The position numbers were made by a program, and so were the translations under genes. The notes beneath the pieces are model-generated. The model had not been told where the DNA came from. It worked only from the letters and a program-made list of their open reading frames with translations, and made no database searches. 64,000 nucleotides of DNA, from contig CP070842.1 of assembly GCA_020342155.1 (NCBI GenBank), forward strand, positions 1,368,405 through 1,432,404, given 5' to 3'. Numbering within the stretch: position 1 is the stretch's first letter; the number at the start of each line of letters is the position of its first letter. Source of the stretch: Dehalococcoidales bacterium (GTDB taxonomy: Bacteria > Chloroflexota > Dehalococcoidia > Dehalococcoidales > Fen-1064). Below, piece by piece: positions 42,222 through 51,457 of the stretch.

Positions 42222-43013
42222 CTAGTCGTCTTCGTCTTCCTCCTCTTCGATATCGGCCATTGTCTCGACATCGTGCCCGGTGCGAGGTAACATGACATCC
42301 ACCTTCTGCCGTTTACGGGCGGTTGGTAGTTCCAGTCCGTCAATGACCTGGCGTAGACGGATGACCTCGCCGGCAGGCTGCTTGGCTCCGGTCTCAACGA
42401 CCACCCCATCAATGCCGGCCTCCCAGAGGAGTTGCAGTTCATCGGCACCGGTACCGGGTGGAATCAAGGTCAGCAGGGGCTTGGATACAAAACTGGCAAA
42501 GCGTTGAAAGAGCATCAATTGGTGCCAGGTGATAAGGTCGTCTTCTTCTAGTCGGGGGGTAACCAGTACCGCGTCCACCGGCAGTTCGTTAACCGTTCGT
42601 AACAGGCCTTCGGCGATTGATGTCTCTACCTGGATAATGATACCGGCACCATCACTCGGGGGCACAACTAGGGTAGTACCAGCGGCCGGAAAAACGACAA
42701 AATCAAAGTCCAACCTTAATGCCTGCTTTAGCCCCTCCCGGGCGTCCCCTCCGAGCCAGATACCCCAGGGGATGTCCGGTGTGGGTGGGACTACCTTCTT
42801 TGTGGTTCTGGTACCAGAACCCAGCTTGGAGACTCGAAGTAGTCCAGCGTTAGCGCCGGTGGTATAGTCAGCGGGGGCACCGGTGTCACCACTCGCTACA
42901 GCAGCAACGAGCTGGATCTGGTGTTTGGGTTGCTCTGTTTTTGACGTTCGGAAACCTATCGGCTGCGGGGCGGCCTGTGAAATCCGGGTCAGGTTATCAA
43001 TAAACTTGCTCAT
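42222..43013 (-). CDS. Conserved hypothetical, possible TIM-barrel protein
   Basis: A 263-residue soluble protein I do not recognise. Repeating beta-alpha units (DFDFVVFPAAGTTLV, IIIQVETSIAEGLLRTVNEL, AVLVTPRLEEDD, LLTLIPPGTGADELQLLWEA, IDGVVVETGA) suggest a TIM-barrel-like fold. The C-terminus is strongly acidic (a run of Glu/Asp at the last ten residues). The N-terminal 70 residues have an unusual GDTGAPADYTTGANAGLL segment. It converges with the GuaB3 gene and shares its strand with the DUF457-like gene upstream (107 bp). Function unknown. Confidence 0.75.
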   Translation of the reverse strand: MSKFIDNLTRISQAAPQPIGFRTSKTEQPKHQIQLVAAVASGDTGAPADYTTGANAGLLRVSKLGSGTRTTKKVVPPTPDIPWGIWLGGDAREGLKQALRLDFDFVVFPAAGTTLVVPPSDGAGIIIQVETSIAEGLLRTVNELPVDAVLVTPRLEEDDLITWHQLMLFQRFASFVSKPLLTLIPPGTGADELQLLWEAGIDGVVVETGAKQPAGEVIRLRQVIDGLELPTARKRQKVDVMLPRTGHDVETMADIEEEEDEDD

Positions 43014-43120
43014 GGGCTCCTATCATATAGAGATTGTTATTGGGGATACCTGTTGATAGATTAGACCTGATTGAATTGTAGTCTAAACAGCGGGCTAATT
43101 CAAGGTAATTACGGCGCTCT

Positions 43121-43762
43121 TTATGAGTTGGAAAGATGACCACGCCTGATGAAGTTTATAAGCCTACCGTTGCGTACCAGTACCCAGAGAAAAAGGATGA
43201 TGACCACGCCCCCGATGATTTCCGGGATGAAAACGGCCGGATTGTGCAGCAGGTCGTACCATATGTTTTCTGTCCAATCGGTGAGTTCAGCTCTGGGGAA
43301 TTCTATCCCATAGAAGGGCCAGAGCAGGGTCGTGAGCAACTCTTGTCGCCACATTCCGTCGAGAATAAGATGAGCAAATGTACCTGCGGAGAGAACAAGT
43401 AACCAGGTTCTGCTGGTTCGGTAGCGGAGAAAAAGTCCCCCCAACGCCACAAGACTAGTAAACAGTAAGGTATGGAAGAATATCCGTCCACTGGACAAAG
43501 ACTCCCGGAACAGGACCTGTCCCAGGGGCTTATCGATGATATCGGGCAGAAGTGAACCAACCAGCAGTATCCTTAAGTCCCAGTGGTGACCGAGACGGGT
43601 GAACCATGATGACAGTCCATGGGAGACAGGTATTCCGGGAGTGTTATTATCGGGTTCAATTTCGGAATACGCATTTTCCCGTTTACGTATTGTGCTGGTA
43701 ACGAGACCATTTAGTAATGTTATAGCGCCGAGAGTAATGCCGGCGTGCCCGAATACTAACAA
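43121..43762 (-). CDS. YdjM/DUF457-like membrane metal-dependent hydrolase
   Basis: A 213-residue integral membrane protein with four to five helices. His/Asp positions at HAGITLGA (N-terminus), SLLPDIIDKP, IFFHTLLF and TFAHLILDGM follow the YdjM/DUF457 pattern, whose members are predicted membrane-bound metal-dependent hydrolases. Activity has not been shown for most. It lies 15 bp downstream of the aldo/keto reductase gene and is probably co-transcribed with it. Confidence 0.8.
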   Translation of the reverse strand: MLVFGHAGITLGAITLLNGLVTSTIRKRENAYSEIEPDNNTPGIPVSHGLSSWFTRLGHHWDLRILLVGSLLPDIIDKPLGQVLFRESLSSGRIFFHTLLFTSLVALGGLFLRYRTSRTWLLVLSAGTFAHLILDGMWRQELLTTLLWPFYGIEFPRAELTDWTENIWYDLLHNPAVFIPEIIGGVVIILFLWVLVRNGRLINFIRRGHLSNS

Positions 43763-43777
43763 CCGCCCCCACTATCT

Positions 43778-44818
43778 TCAGGCTACTTGCTCCTGGTATT
43801 GCTTTTTTGCCTCCTGATACCATCGGGTGCGCTCCGCGATGATTTCCCTGATGGGAAGCTCATAGGGGCACCTCTCCTCGCAGTCACCACACTCGGTACA
43901 GGTGGCTGCTCTCTCCATACCGTCGCTTATCCAACCGGAGAACATCCGTTGCGGTGGTAGGCGCTTGGCGAAACCAGCACTGTTCATCACCAGTGATATC
44001 GGGATTTCCTGAGGACAGGGCTGACAGTAGTCGCAGCGACGGCAGAACCTTGTACCCAGCTCCTCGCGGAGGCGCTGCATTTCAGCCTCATCTTCGGCGG
44101 TTATCCCGGTACTCCTCTGGACTATCCCGGCAATCTCTTCAATCTCCCAGAGGTGCTCGATACCGGGTATATATACGATGTCGGGGAACTGAAGGAGGTA
44201 CTTGAAAGCGACGGTGGCGTTGTCGAGCATGCCGCCGCCCATCGGTTTCATGTCGATAAAGCCGACGTCGTGCTCACGGCAGAGCGGCAGCAACTCGTCA
44301 GCGGCCTCAAGTGCAATGAAGTTGAAAGGAAACATGAGTGTCTCGAACTGGCCTGTTTTCACCGCTTCCTTGGCGACATCCATCGAGTGGGAGGTGATGC
44401 CGATATGCCTTATCTTTCCGGCCTTTTTAGCATCTTCGACCACGGCGCGAGGGCCTTCAGGGTCCATGACAATTTTCAGGTGCTCGAAGGTGCTGACACC
44501 GTGAAACTGGTACAGGTCTATATAATCAGTCTGTAGGTGTTCCAGACTTAAATCGAGGTGCTTTTCGATGTTCTCGCGGTCCCTGGCACCAGATTTGGTG
44601 GCTATAATAAGCTCCTGGCGATTTCCCGCAATAGCCTTGCCGACACGTTCTTCACTGGTGGTGTAAGCATTGGCGGTATCGAGGAAAGTAATACCGAGTT
44701 CGACGCATTTTCTAACAACGGCAACTGCGTCTTCTTCGGAGAGTCGTTGTATCGGGATGCCCCCGAAGCCCAGTCTCGTTACCATCATGTCTGTCTTGCC
44801 CAACCTGATTTTCTCCAC
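43778..44818 (-). CDS. Aldo/keto reductase with C-terminal 4Fe-4S motifs
   Basis: A 346-residue protein. The AKR barrel (1-270) has the catalytic Asp in FLDTANAYTTSEE, Lys in ATKSGA and His in LYQFHG. After it come Cys clusters CRRCDYCQPCP and CTECGDCEERCPYE, which look like two ferredoxin-type iron-sulfur sites, an arrangement found in the AKR-4Fe-4S group of anaerobes. The substrate is unknown; electrons may pass between ferredoxin and NADPH or a carbonyl compound. First gene of a unit that includes the YdjM-like gene. Confidence 0.88.
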   Translation of the reverse strand: MEKIRLGKTDMMVTRLGFGGIPIQRLSEEDAVAVVRKCVELGITFLDTANAYTTSEERVGKAIAGNRQELIIATKSGARDRENIEKHLDLSLEHLQTDYIDLYQFHGVSTFEHLKIVMDPEGPRAVVEDAKKAGKIRHIGITSHSMDVAKEAVKTGQFETLMFPFNFIALEAADELLPLCREHDVGFIDMKPMGGGMLDNATVAFKYLLQFPDIVYIPGIEHLWEIEEIAGIVQRSTGITAEDEAEMQRLREELGTRFCRRCDYCQPCPQEIPISLVMNSAGFAKRLPPQRMFSGWISDGMERAATCTECGDCEERCPYELPIREIIAERTRWYQEAKKQYQEQVA

Positions 44819-45028
44819 GCTGAACCTCCGTTTTCACTGCTTAATGCGAATTCTCTCTGCACAATAATAACATAGTGCCTGTCCGTGATACTAATTAGCT
44901 TGGTAATAGTGCCCTTGACTTAGGTACTGTATCGATATAGAGCTAACCTTTTAGTAACTGATGCGTTATAGCTATTACAACCGCGGTTCAAAAAGAGAAC
45001 TATCAAGGAAAGAAGGAGGAACACCCAG

Positions 45029-47098
45029 ATGAAAAAGAAATGGTTCGCAATGGTATCGGTGCTGATGGTGCTGGTGGTGCTTTTCACAGGGCTACCCGCC
45101 ATGGCCCAGGCAGATATCAATGACGATACAGGGACAAGCCCTTTATGTCCAACCCTGGGTATCAGAGCTCCAAGAATAGCTATGGTTGGCCAGGAAGTGA
45201 CTATCGGTGTCTACGAGCAGGGTAATGGTACGCCGGTGAAAGATGCTTTCGTTTTTGCCCTTTCGCGGGACAATGCCGAGATTTTCCAGGCAGAGGTGAC
45301 CGCGCTCAGGGAAGACAGCACAATTGCCGATGCTGACAAAGACTACAGGTACTTGGCAGATGTTTACGGTGAGTTTATCGATATTACAGATGAGAATGGC
45401 GAGGTGCAACATACCTTTGGTGAGGCAGGCTGGTATCTACTTGTGGCTGTTAAGGAGGGTTACTATCCCGGGTTTGCGCCCATTGCCATCAGACCGGCAG
45501 TCAAAGCTCTACGTATCAGAGCCCCGCAGGGGGCTTCGGTTGGTGAAGAGGTAACAATCACCGTTTTCGACCGGATTACTCAGGAACCGGTGGAAGGTGC
45601 TCTGGTCTTTGCGCTTTCACCGGGTGCTGCTGAGGCGTTGAAGGAAGAGATAGCTCTGTTTAGAGGAGACAACACTGTCGCCGCAACCGAGATAGACTAT
45701 GAGTCTCTGGTGCGCATGTATGGTGAGTTCCTTGACATCACGGACGAGAATGGCGAGGTACGGCACACTTTTGATAGGGCGGGTCGGTACCTGCTGGTAG
45801 CCGTCAAGCCGCACTACCTGCCGGGGTTTGCTCACATTACTATTAAACCAATGGTTAAAGCCCTTGGCATCAAGGCCCCGAATGCGGCTCCAGTCGGTGA
45901 GGAAACCACCATTACTGTCTTTGAGCGTGGCACCGGTGAGTCGGTAGAAGGTGCTCTGGTCTTTGCCCTGTCACGGGAAAATGCCGAGGCTCTCAAAGCA
46001 GAGATGGCCCCGCTCAGAGAAGACAGCGTTACAGCCGCTGCCGACGTAGACTATGAGGCACTGGCGCGAGCATACGGTGAGTTTATCGACATCACGGACG
46101 AGAAAGGCGAAGTGCACCATGCCTTTGATAAGGCAGGCTGGTACCTGCTGCTGGCTGTCAAGCCAGACTACTTACCAGCCTTCCGGCCGATTCACATCGG
46201 GACTGTCCCCACAGCTCTGGTTATCAGGGCACCCAGGACGGCTCCGGTTGGTGAAGAGGTAACCATCGGCGTCTTCGAGCGTGGTACTGGTGAACCCGTA
46301 GAAGGTGCCGGGGTCTGGGCACTGTCTCGAGACAATGCCTTGGCACTGAACGAAGAGATGGCTGTACTCAGGGAGGACGCTGTGAGTGTTGCCGATACTG
46401 ACTATGAGGCACTGGTACGCATTTACGGCGAGTTTATCGACTTTACAGATGAGAATGGTGAGGTACACCATGCCTTTGATGAGGCAGGCTGGTATCTACT
46501 GGTAGCTGTCAAGCCTGGCTGCTACCCCGGTTTTGCTTCAATCCGCATCGGTGAGTTCCCTAAAGCTCTAGGTATCAGGGCTCCGAGAATGGCCCCGGTT
46601 GGTCATGAAGTAACCGTCGGTGTCTTCGAGCGAAGGACCCAGAGTCCGGTAGAGGGAGTCGGTGTTTGGGCAGTATCAAGGGATAAGATTAGCGCCCTAA
46701 AGGAAGAAATAGCCAAGCTCAGAGAGGAAGCCGGGACTGCTACCAACGATGTGAACTATGAATCCCTGGTGAGCCTTGTCGGCGAGTTTATCGACTTTAC
46801 AGATGAAAATGGTGAGGTCAGTCATACTTTTGAAGAGCCGGGCCTGTACTTACTCGTGGCTGTAAAGGGAGGCTACTTCCCCGGATTCGTCCCGATTCAG
46901 ATACGCTCACTCAGCGTGAACGCGAGTGGAAACGTTCTGCAGGTAAATGATCTCAGGCCAGTCCAGGCAGATGACCCCAGACTAATCCAGGCGCAGCAGG
47001 TTAATGCATCAGGGTCTCTGAAGGCGCTCCGTTGGACAAACGCAACCGGTAATCAGATCCAGCTAGACGTCAAACCGGAAATTGCTGAGACCGAATAA
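45029..47098 (+). CDS. Secreted protein with five tandem ~117-residue repeats
   Basis: A 689-residue exported protein. The signal peptide is residues 1-30, ending PAMAQA. Five repeats start near residues 43, 159, 278, 396 and 513, each about 117 residues, opening (L/V)xI(R/K)AP...VG(E/Q)E(V/T)T(I/V) and ending in DENGEV.H.F...G.YLLVAVK..Y.P.F..I.I. They look like Ig-like or carboxypeptidase regulatory-like beta modules. The tail (628-689) is unlike them. No anchor or catalytic motif is visible. It could be a cell-surface structural or adhesion protein. AAGGAGG precedes the ATG, and a strong terminator follows. Confidence 0.8.
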   Translation: MKKKWFAMVSVLMVLVVLFTGLPAMAQADINDDTGTSPLCPTLGIRAPRIAMVGQEVTIGVYEQGNGTPVKDAFVFALSRDNAEIFQAEVTALREDSTIADADKDYRYLADVYGEFIDITDENGEVQHTFGEAGWYLLVAVKEGYYPGFAPIAIRPAVKALRIRAPQGASVGEEVTITVFDRITQEPVEGALVFALSPGAAEALKEEIALFRGDNTVAATEIDYESLVRMYGEFLDITDENGEVRHTFDRAGRYLLVAVKPHYLPGFAHITIKPMVKALGIKAPNAAPVGEETTITVFERGTGESVEGALVFALSRENAEALKAEMAPLREDSVTAAADVDYEALARAYGEFIDITDEKGEVHHAFDKAGWYLLLAVKPDYLPAFRPIHIGTVPTALVIRAPRTAPVGEEVTIGVFERGTGEPVEGAGVWALSRDNALALNEEMAVLREDAVSVADTDYEALVRIYGEFIDFTDENGEVHHAFDEAGWYLLVAVKPGCYPGFASIRIGEFPKALGIRAPRMAPVGHEVTVGVFERRTQSPVEGVGVWAVSRDKISALKEEIAKLREEAGTATNDVNYESLVSLVGEFIDFTDENGEVSHTFEEPGLYLLVAVKGGYFPGFVPIQIRSLSVNASGNVLQVNDLRPVQADDPRLIQAQQVNASGSLKALRWTNATGNQIQLDVKPEIAETE

Positions 47099-47139
47099 AG
47101 TGTGAGGCGGGACTATTACCTCCCCCCTCTATAGCAGGA

Positions 47140-47176
47140 GGGAGCCCCACCTTAGGTGGGGCTCCCTTATTTATTT
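47140..47176 (+). terminator. Intrinsic terminator
   Basis: GGGAGCCCCACC (47140-47151) pairs with GGTGGGGCTCCC (47155-47166) around TTA, followed by TTATTTATTT. It ends the five-repeat protein gene. Confidence 0.88.
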
Positions 47177-47214
47177 AGCACGCAATCAGTTTCTTTGTCA
47201 GTGATAAGAGTAAG

Positions 47215-47964
47215 TTATATTCTCACCACTGCTGAGGGGGTCTCTTGGAAGGGGTGGATTCGTGTCACAAGTGAGAAGAGAAAGGGATAGTTTGATTGCA
47301 GGTGTTCTGTATAGGCCACCCACTCAATTATCAGGAGGCTGAAAAGCCGCTCTATATCAACCGAGATATGACCTATGTCGGAATCTGGGAGTTCGTCCAG
47401 TGAGGCGCGGGCTTCGAGCTCTTCAGTGAGGTGGAAGGTAGCCCATAGCAGGTCGGTAAAGCGTTCGTGTTCCAGTATATTGGGATTCTCCAGAAGCGTA
47501 ATTAAGAATGGGCGTTTTTCAAGAAGTAGTGCTCTTAACGCTTCCAGGTCCAGTTCCTGGCAGTCGGGTTCGTAGTGAAGGCTTCTGGCGAAATTCACCG
47601 CCTTCCTGAAGTCAGTACGTATCCAGTCAGGGCGGACATTTAAGTTCTGGCTGATTTCCTTGTTGGCCCGCATGCAGTGAAGTAAGCCGCGGAGAAGCTG
47701 GTCACCTATCTCGCTGAAGAAGGCACCAACCACCATGTTCATCTTCTGTCGGATGCTCTGTTTCTCGCGGTAGGTGAGGATGCGCTCTATTACTATCACC
47801 ACGAGGAATACCTCCAGCGGAAGGAAAGCAAGGTCGCCAATCATAAAAATGAAAATGTGGTGTACATCCTCGAATATAAAGTAGTGAATAAGATAAGTTA
47901 TTGCGGAGACTGCCGCGAATAAACAGGCTAGTAGGATATATGTTTCAATACGCCGCATTGTCAT
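47215..47964 (-). CDS. Membrane-anchored helical protein, unknown
   Basis: A 249-residue protein with two transmembrane helices (about 7-30 and 38-60) and a long cytoplasmic helical domain. The domain contains REKQSIRQKMNMVVGAFFSE and several Leu-rich helices (LEALRALLLEKRPFLITLLE). I do not recognise the family beyond this. It converges with the five-repeat gene and may begin at residue 1 or 3 (both Met). Function unknown. Confidence 0.7.
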   Translation of the reverse strand: MTMRRIETYILLACLFAAVSAITYLIHYFIFEDVHHIFIFMIGDLAFLPLEVFLVVIVIERILTYREKQSIRQKMNMVVGAFFSEIGDQLLRGLLHCMRANKEISQNLNVRPDWIRTDFRKAVNFARSLHYEPDCQELDLEALRALLLEKRPFLITLLENPNILEHERFTDLLWATFHLTEELEARASLDELPDSDIGHISVDIERLFSLLIIEWVAYTEHLQSNYPFLFSLVTRIHPFQETPSAVVRI

Positions 47965-48133
47965 CCTCCCGTTCTAAATATCACTCACTGTTGAATAGTG
48001 ATAGTATAATAGACTTCTACTATGGAGAGGTACTGGGTAAAGCTAACCCGGTTCTTACCGAAGAGACAATTATCACCACCAATGTCGGTTAGTCATTATG
48101 ACACAGTTAAGTTAGCTTCGCGATGATAAAATA

Positions 48134-48598
48134 TTAGTCATCGTGTTCAGAGCCAGGGGCACGTACCATCAGAACGGGAACGGGGGCCTGACGGAATAAT
48201 CGTTCAGCGACACTACCCAGGAATAAACGGCTGACACCAGAGCGTCCGTGGGTAGCGATAATGATAAGGTCAACACTGTTGTTCTTGGTATACTCGACCA
48301 GTTGTTCGAGGACGTTACCGAAAAGGACGGTGGTTTCTACCATAACTCCTTTATCTCTGAGTAGTCGTGCTTTTTCTTCAAGGTAGGTAGTGGCCACACC
48401 AACACTATCTTTCTCAAGGTGCTCACGCTCCTCAGGGCTGATTCTTGTTTCGGCACCACCGTACATGTGCAGGGGTGGGACGGCCATAACCAGTGTTACC
48501 GAAGTTACGTTGCACCCGGTTGCAATCGATTCAACATGTGGCAATACGCACTCCGCCAATTCCGAACCATCGAGCGGGACCATAATGTGCTGATACAT
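48134..48598 (-). CDS. Universal stress protein
   Basis: A 154-residue UspA-fold protein. It begins QHIMVPLDGSELAE, and the ATP-binding signature is G-RS-G-VSRLFLGSVAERL (G2xG9xG(S/T)). It probably binds ATP as a dimer and responds to stress. The divergent gene is a P-type ATPase; the 108-bp gap between starts contains promoter signals for the latter. Confidence 0.93.
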   Translation of the reverse strand: MYQHIMVPLDGSELAECVLPHVESIATGCNVTSVTLVMAVPPLHMYGGAETRISPEEREHLEKDSVGVATTYLEEKARLLRDKGVMVETTVLFGNVLEQLVEYTKNNSVDLIIIATHGRSGVSRLFLGSVAERLFRQAPVPVLMVRAPGSEHDD

Positions 48599-48669
48599 GT
48601 GTTTTACCTTTCTCTGGCAAGGGTATGTCTTTCTCTGGTCACTTTTATCTTAACATATCGCAACATGTC

Positions 48670-48699
48670 TTGATAGTTTTACCTTTTCCCCTATATACT
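48670..48699 (+). promoter_or_regulatory. Promoter of the P-type ATPase, leaderless layout
   Basis: TTGATA (48670-48675), 18-base spacer, TATACT (48694-48699). The -10 ends 7 bases before the ATG at 48707, and there is no ribosome site. Confidence 0.55.
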
Positions 48700-48706
48700 G
48701 GGTTTC

Positions 48707-51436
48707 ATGAATGAGATAGCGGAGAAAAGATGGCACAACCTGCGGCGTGATGAAGTGCTGAAGATACTCGACTCTCGACCCTCAGGGCTGAGCGAGACTG
48801 AGGCAAGAGCACGGTTACGCCAGTATGGTCTCAATCAGCTTGCAGGCAAGAAGAAGGTACCACCTGTAATTGTCTTTCTCCGCCAGTTCCTCAGTCCTTT
48901 AATCTATGTCCTGTTAGCGGCCACGGCAATCTCCTTTGCCATGGATCACTTTATCGATGCCATCGTGATACTGGTGGTGCTACTGCTGAATGCTGTCATT
49001 GGTTTCGTACAGGAAACACGAGCAGAGAAGGCAATGGAGGCCCTCATCCAGATGGCAGCCCCCCGGGCAAATGTTCAGCGTAACGGCAGGGTAGAGGTGC
49101 TGCCAGCAAGACAGGTTGTCCCCGGCGATATCCTGTTGCTGGAGACGGGCGAAAAAGTACCGGCAGACGCACGGCTGATTGAGGTCTCCAACCTCAAGGT
49201 CAACGAGGCGACTCTTACCGGCGAATCAATGCCGGTGGAGAAGACGACCGGGCCCCTCGGTGAGAATGTTCCGGTAGCCGAAAGAAAGAACCTGGTCTAC
49301 ATGGGGACCATCATTACCTACGGTCGGGCCCGCGCCGTGGTGGTTAATACCGGCATGACCACGGAAATAGGCCGGATTGCCAGTGCTATCCAGGAAGTGA
49401 AGCCGGAGAAGACACCCCTCCAGAAGAGCATTGGCAAGCTGAGCCAGTATCTGGTAGTCCTTTTCCTGGGCGTCTGTGGCCTGCTGGTGGCCGTTGGTCT
49501 GTTGAAGGGGTTGGAATGGCTGGATGTATTCCTTCTAGCAGTTGCTGCTGCCGTCTCGGCAATACCGGAAGGACTGCCGGCGGTCGTTACCATTGTCCTG
49601 GCGATAGGTATGAGGGTGATGGCGAGGCGCAATGCCGTCATACGGAAACTGGTGGCGGTGGAGACGCTCGGTTCAGCCACCGTTATCTGCTCGGACAAGA
49701 CGGGTACGTTAACGGTGAATGAGATGACGGTCAACCGGGTTTATACCGACAGCCAGTGGGTTGAGGTGAGCGGCGAGGGCTACCAGCCACAAGGAGAATT
49801 CCGCCGTGATGACCAGGTGCTTGACCCGAAAGACGAGAGGCCTCTTGGGCTGCTGTTGCGGATAGGGGCGTTGTGCAACGATGCCCTGCTGGTTGAGGAT
49901 GAGGACGAGAATAGCAAAATCTTTGGAGACCCCACCGAAGGAGCGCTGGTAGTGGCGGCTGCCAAGGCCGGGCTGGACAAGGAAAGGATGGAGAAGAGCT
50001 TTCCTCGCCTGGATGAAATCCCGTTCCAGAGCGAAAAGCAATATATGGCCACGATGCACCCGCGGGATGGAGGCAGGGTAGTCTATGTGAAAGGTGCCGT
50101 CGAGAAACTTCTTCCCCTGAGCAGTCATTTCCTTAATAAGGATGGCCCGGTGCCACTTACTGAGGGTGATGTCCAGGCTATTACGGGTGCTAACGAGGCA
50201 ATGGCAGGTGAAGCTATGAGAGTGATGGCCACTGCCTATGCTGACCTTCCCGAGGGTGTGGATGACCTCAGGGACGAACACATTCGGGGTAATCTGGTAT
50301 TCGTTGGTCTGATGGGGATGTCCGACCCGCCCCGGGAAGAGGCTAAAGAGGCGGTACAGTTGTGTCGACAGGCAGGTATCAAGGTGGTGATGATAACGGG
50401 CGACAACCAGGTGACCGCAGAATCTGTGGCGAGGCAGCTGGAATTACCACCGGGCGAAACTGTTAGGGGAGTCGAATTACAGGAGATGAGCGATGAGGAG
50501 CTCTCCAGGCGGGTGGAAAGTATCTCTGTTTTTGCCCGGATAGAGCCATTGCACAAGCTGAGGATAGTCAATGCCCTTAAGGAAAAGGGGCACATTGTCG
50601 CCATGACGGGTGATGGTGTCAACGACGCCCCGGCACTAAAAACCGCCGATATCGGCGTGGCTATGGGCATAACTGGTACCGATGTCGCCAAGGAAGCCAG
50701 TGATATGGTGCTGGCTGACGACAATTTTGCCTCGGTGGTGGCGGCGGTAGAGGAGGGTCGGGCAATATACAACCGACTGCGCAATGTACTTTTCTTTTTC
50801 CTCGGCACCAACCTCGGTGAGTTGCTGGCGTTAATCCTCAGTGTACTAATCGTTGGTCAGGCACCGTTACTGGCGGTACAAATACTCTGGGTTAACCTTG
50901 TGACTGACACGGCCGGAGGTATCCCCCTGGGATTTGAACCGAAATCCAATAATGAACTCAAACAACACCCCAGACATCCTAAGGTGGGCCTTGTCTACCC
51001 TGGGCTACTACTCCGGGTTGGTTATCTGACAGTTCTTATGGGTGTCGGTACCTATGCGGTCTTCAATTGGGCACAGGCCAGAACGACGTTAGAGGAGGCA
51101 CGTACCATTGCCTTCTGCACTATGGTAGTCTTCCAGTGGTTCCAGGCATTTAATGCCCGCTCCGATGAAAGTACTGTCCTTCAGCTGGGCTTTTTCCGTA
51201 ACCGCTGGCTGATTGTATCCATCGCGATAGCCGCTATCCTGCAGGTAGCCGTCGTCTATGTACCCTTCCTGCAGACGGCCTTCAGAACAGTGCCTCTGGG
51301 TATTGATATGTGGGGGATAGCTCTCCTTGCCGGTGGCGGCCTGTTCGTTATTGAGGAAACCCGAAAAGCGTTATTCCCCCGACTTTTCAATCTGGGGAAA
51401 TGGCAGCCCGTATCGAAAAGGGCTGACCACAACTAA
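48707..51436 (+). CDS. Cation-translocating P-type ATPase (P2, Ca2+-type)
   Basis: A 909-residue P-type ATPase. Cation_ATPase_N domain at 5-75, TM helices at about 58-100, actuator loop with TLTGES, the IPEGLP motif of TM4 (P2-type), phosphorylation site D330 in CSDKTGTLT, nucleotide-binding domain, and the hinge TGDGVNDAPAL; six more helices at the C-terminus. The pattern fits Ca2+/Mg2+-type (PMR1/SERCA-like) pumps that export cations. No ribosome site precedes the ATG and a promoter ends 7 bases before it, so the message is probably leaderless. Divergent from the USP gene. Confidence 0.93.
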   Translation: MNEIAEKRWHNLRRDEVLKILDSRPSGLSETEARARLRQYGLNQLAGKKKVPPVIVFLRQFLSPLIYVLLAATAISFAMDHFIDAIVILVVLLLNAVIGFVQETRAEKAMEALIQMAAPRANVQRNGRVEVLPARQVVPGDILLLETGEKVPADARLIEVSNLKVNEATLTGESMPVEKTTGPLGENVPVAERKNLVYMGTIITYGRARAVVVNTGMTTEIGRIASAIQEVKPEKTPLQKSIGKLSQYLVVLFLGVCGLLVAVGLLKGLEWLDVFLLAVAAAVSAIPEGLPAVVTIVLAIGMRVMARRNAVIRKLVAVETLGSATVICSDKTGTLTVNEMTVNRVYTDSQWVEVSGEGYQPQGEFRRDDQVLDPKDERPLGLLLRIGALCNDALLVEDEDENSKIFGDPTEGALVVAAAKAGLDKERMEKSFPRLDEIPFQSEKQYMATMHPRDGGRVVYVKGAVEKLLPLSSHFLNKDGPVPLTEGDVQAITGANEAMAGEAMRVMATAYADLPEGVDDLRDEHIRGNLVFVGLMGMSDPPREEAKEAVQLCRQAGIKVVMITGDNQVTAESVARQLELPPGETVRGVELQEMSDEELSRRVESISVFARIEPLHKLRIVNALKEKGHIVAMTGDGVNDAPALKTADIGVAMGITGTDVAKEASDMVLADDNFASVVAAVEEGRAIYNRLRNVLFFFLGTNLGELLALILSVLIVGQAPLLAVQILWVNLVTDTAGGIPLGFEPKSNNELKQHPRHPKVGLVYPGLLLRVGYLTVLMGVGTYAVFNWAQARTTLEEARTIAFCTMVVFQWFQAFNARSDESTVLQLGFFRNRWLIVSIAIAAILQVAVVYVPFLQTAFRTVPLGIDMWGIALLAGGGLFVIEETRKALFPRLFNLGKWQPVSKRADHN

Positions 51437-51457
51437 AGTCTGGATGGGGGTGGCAGC

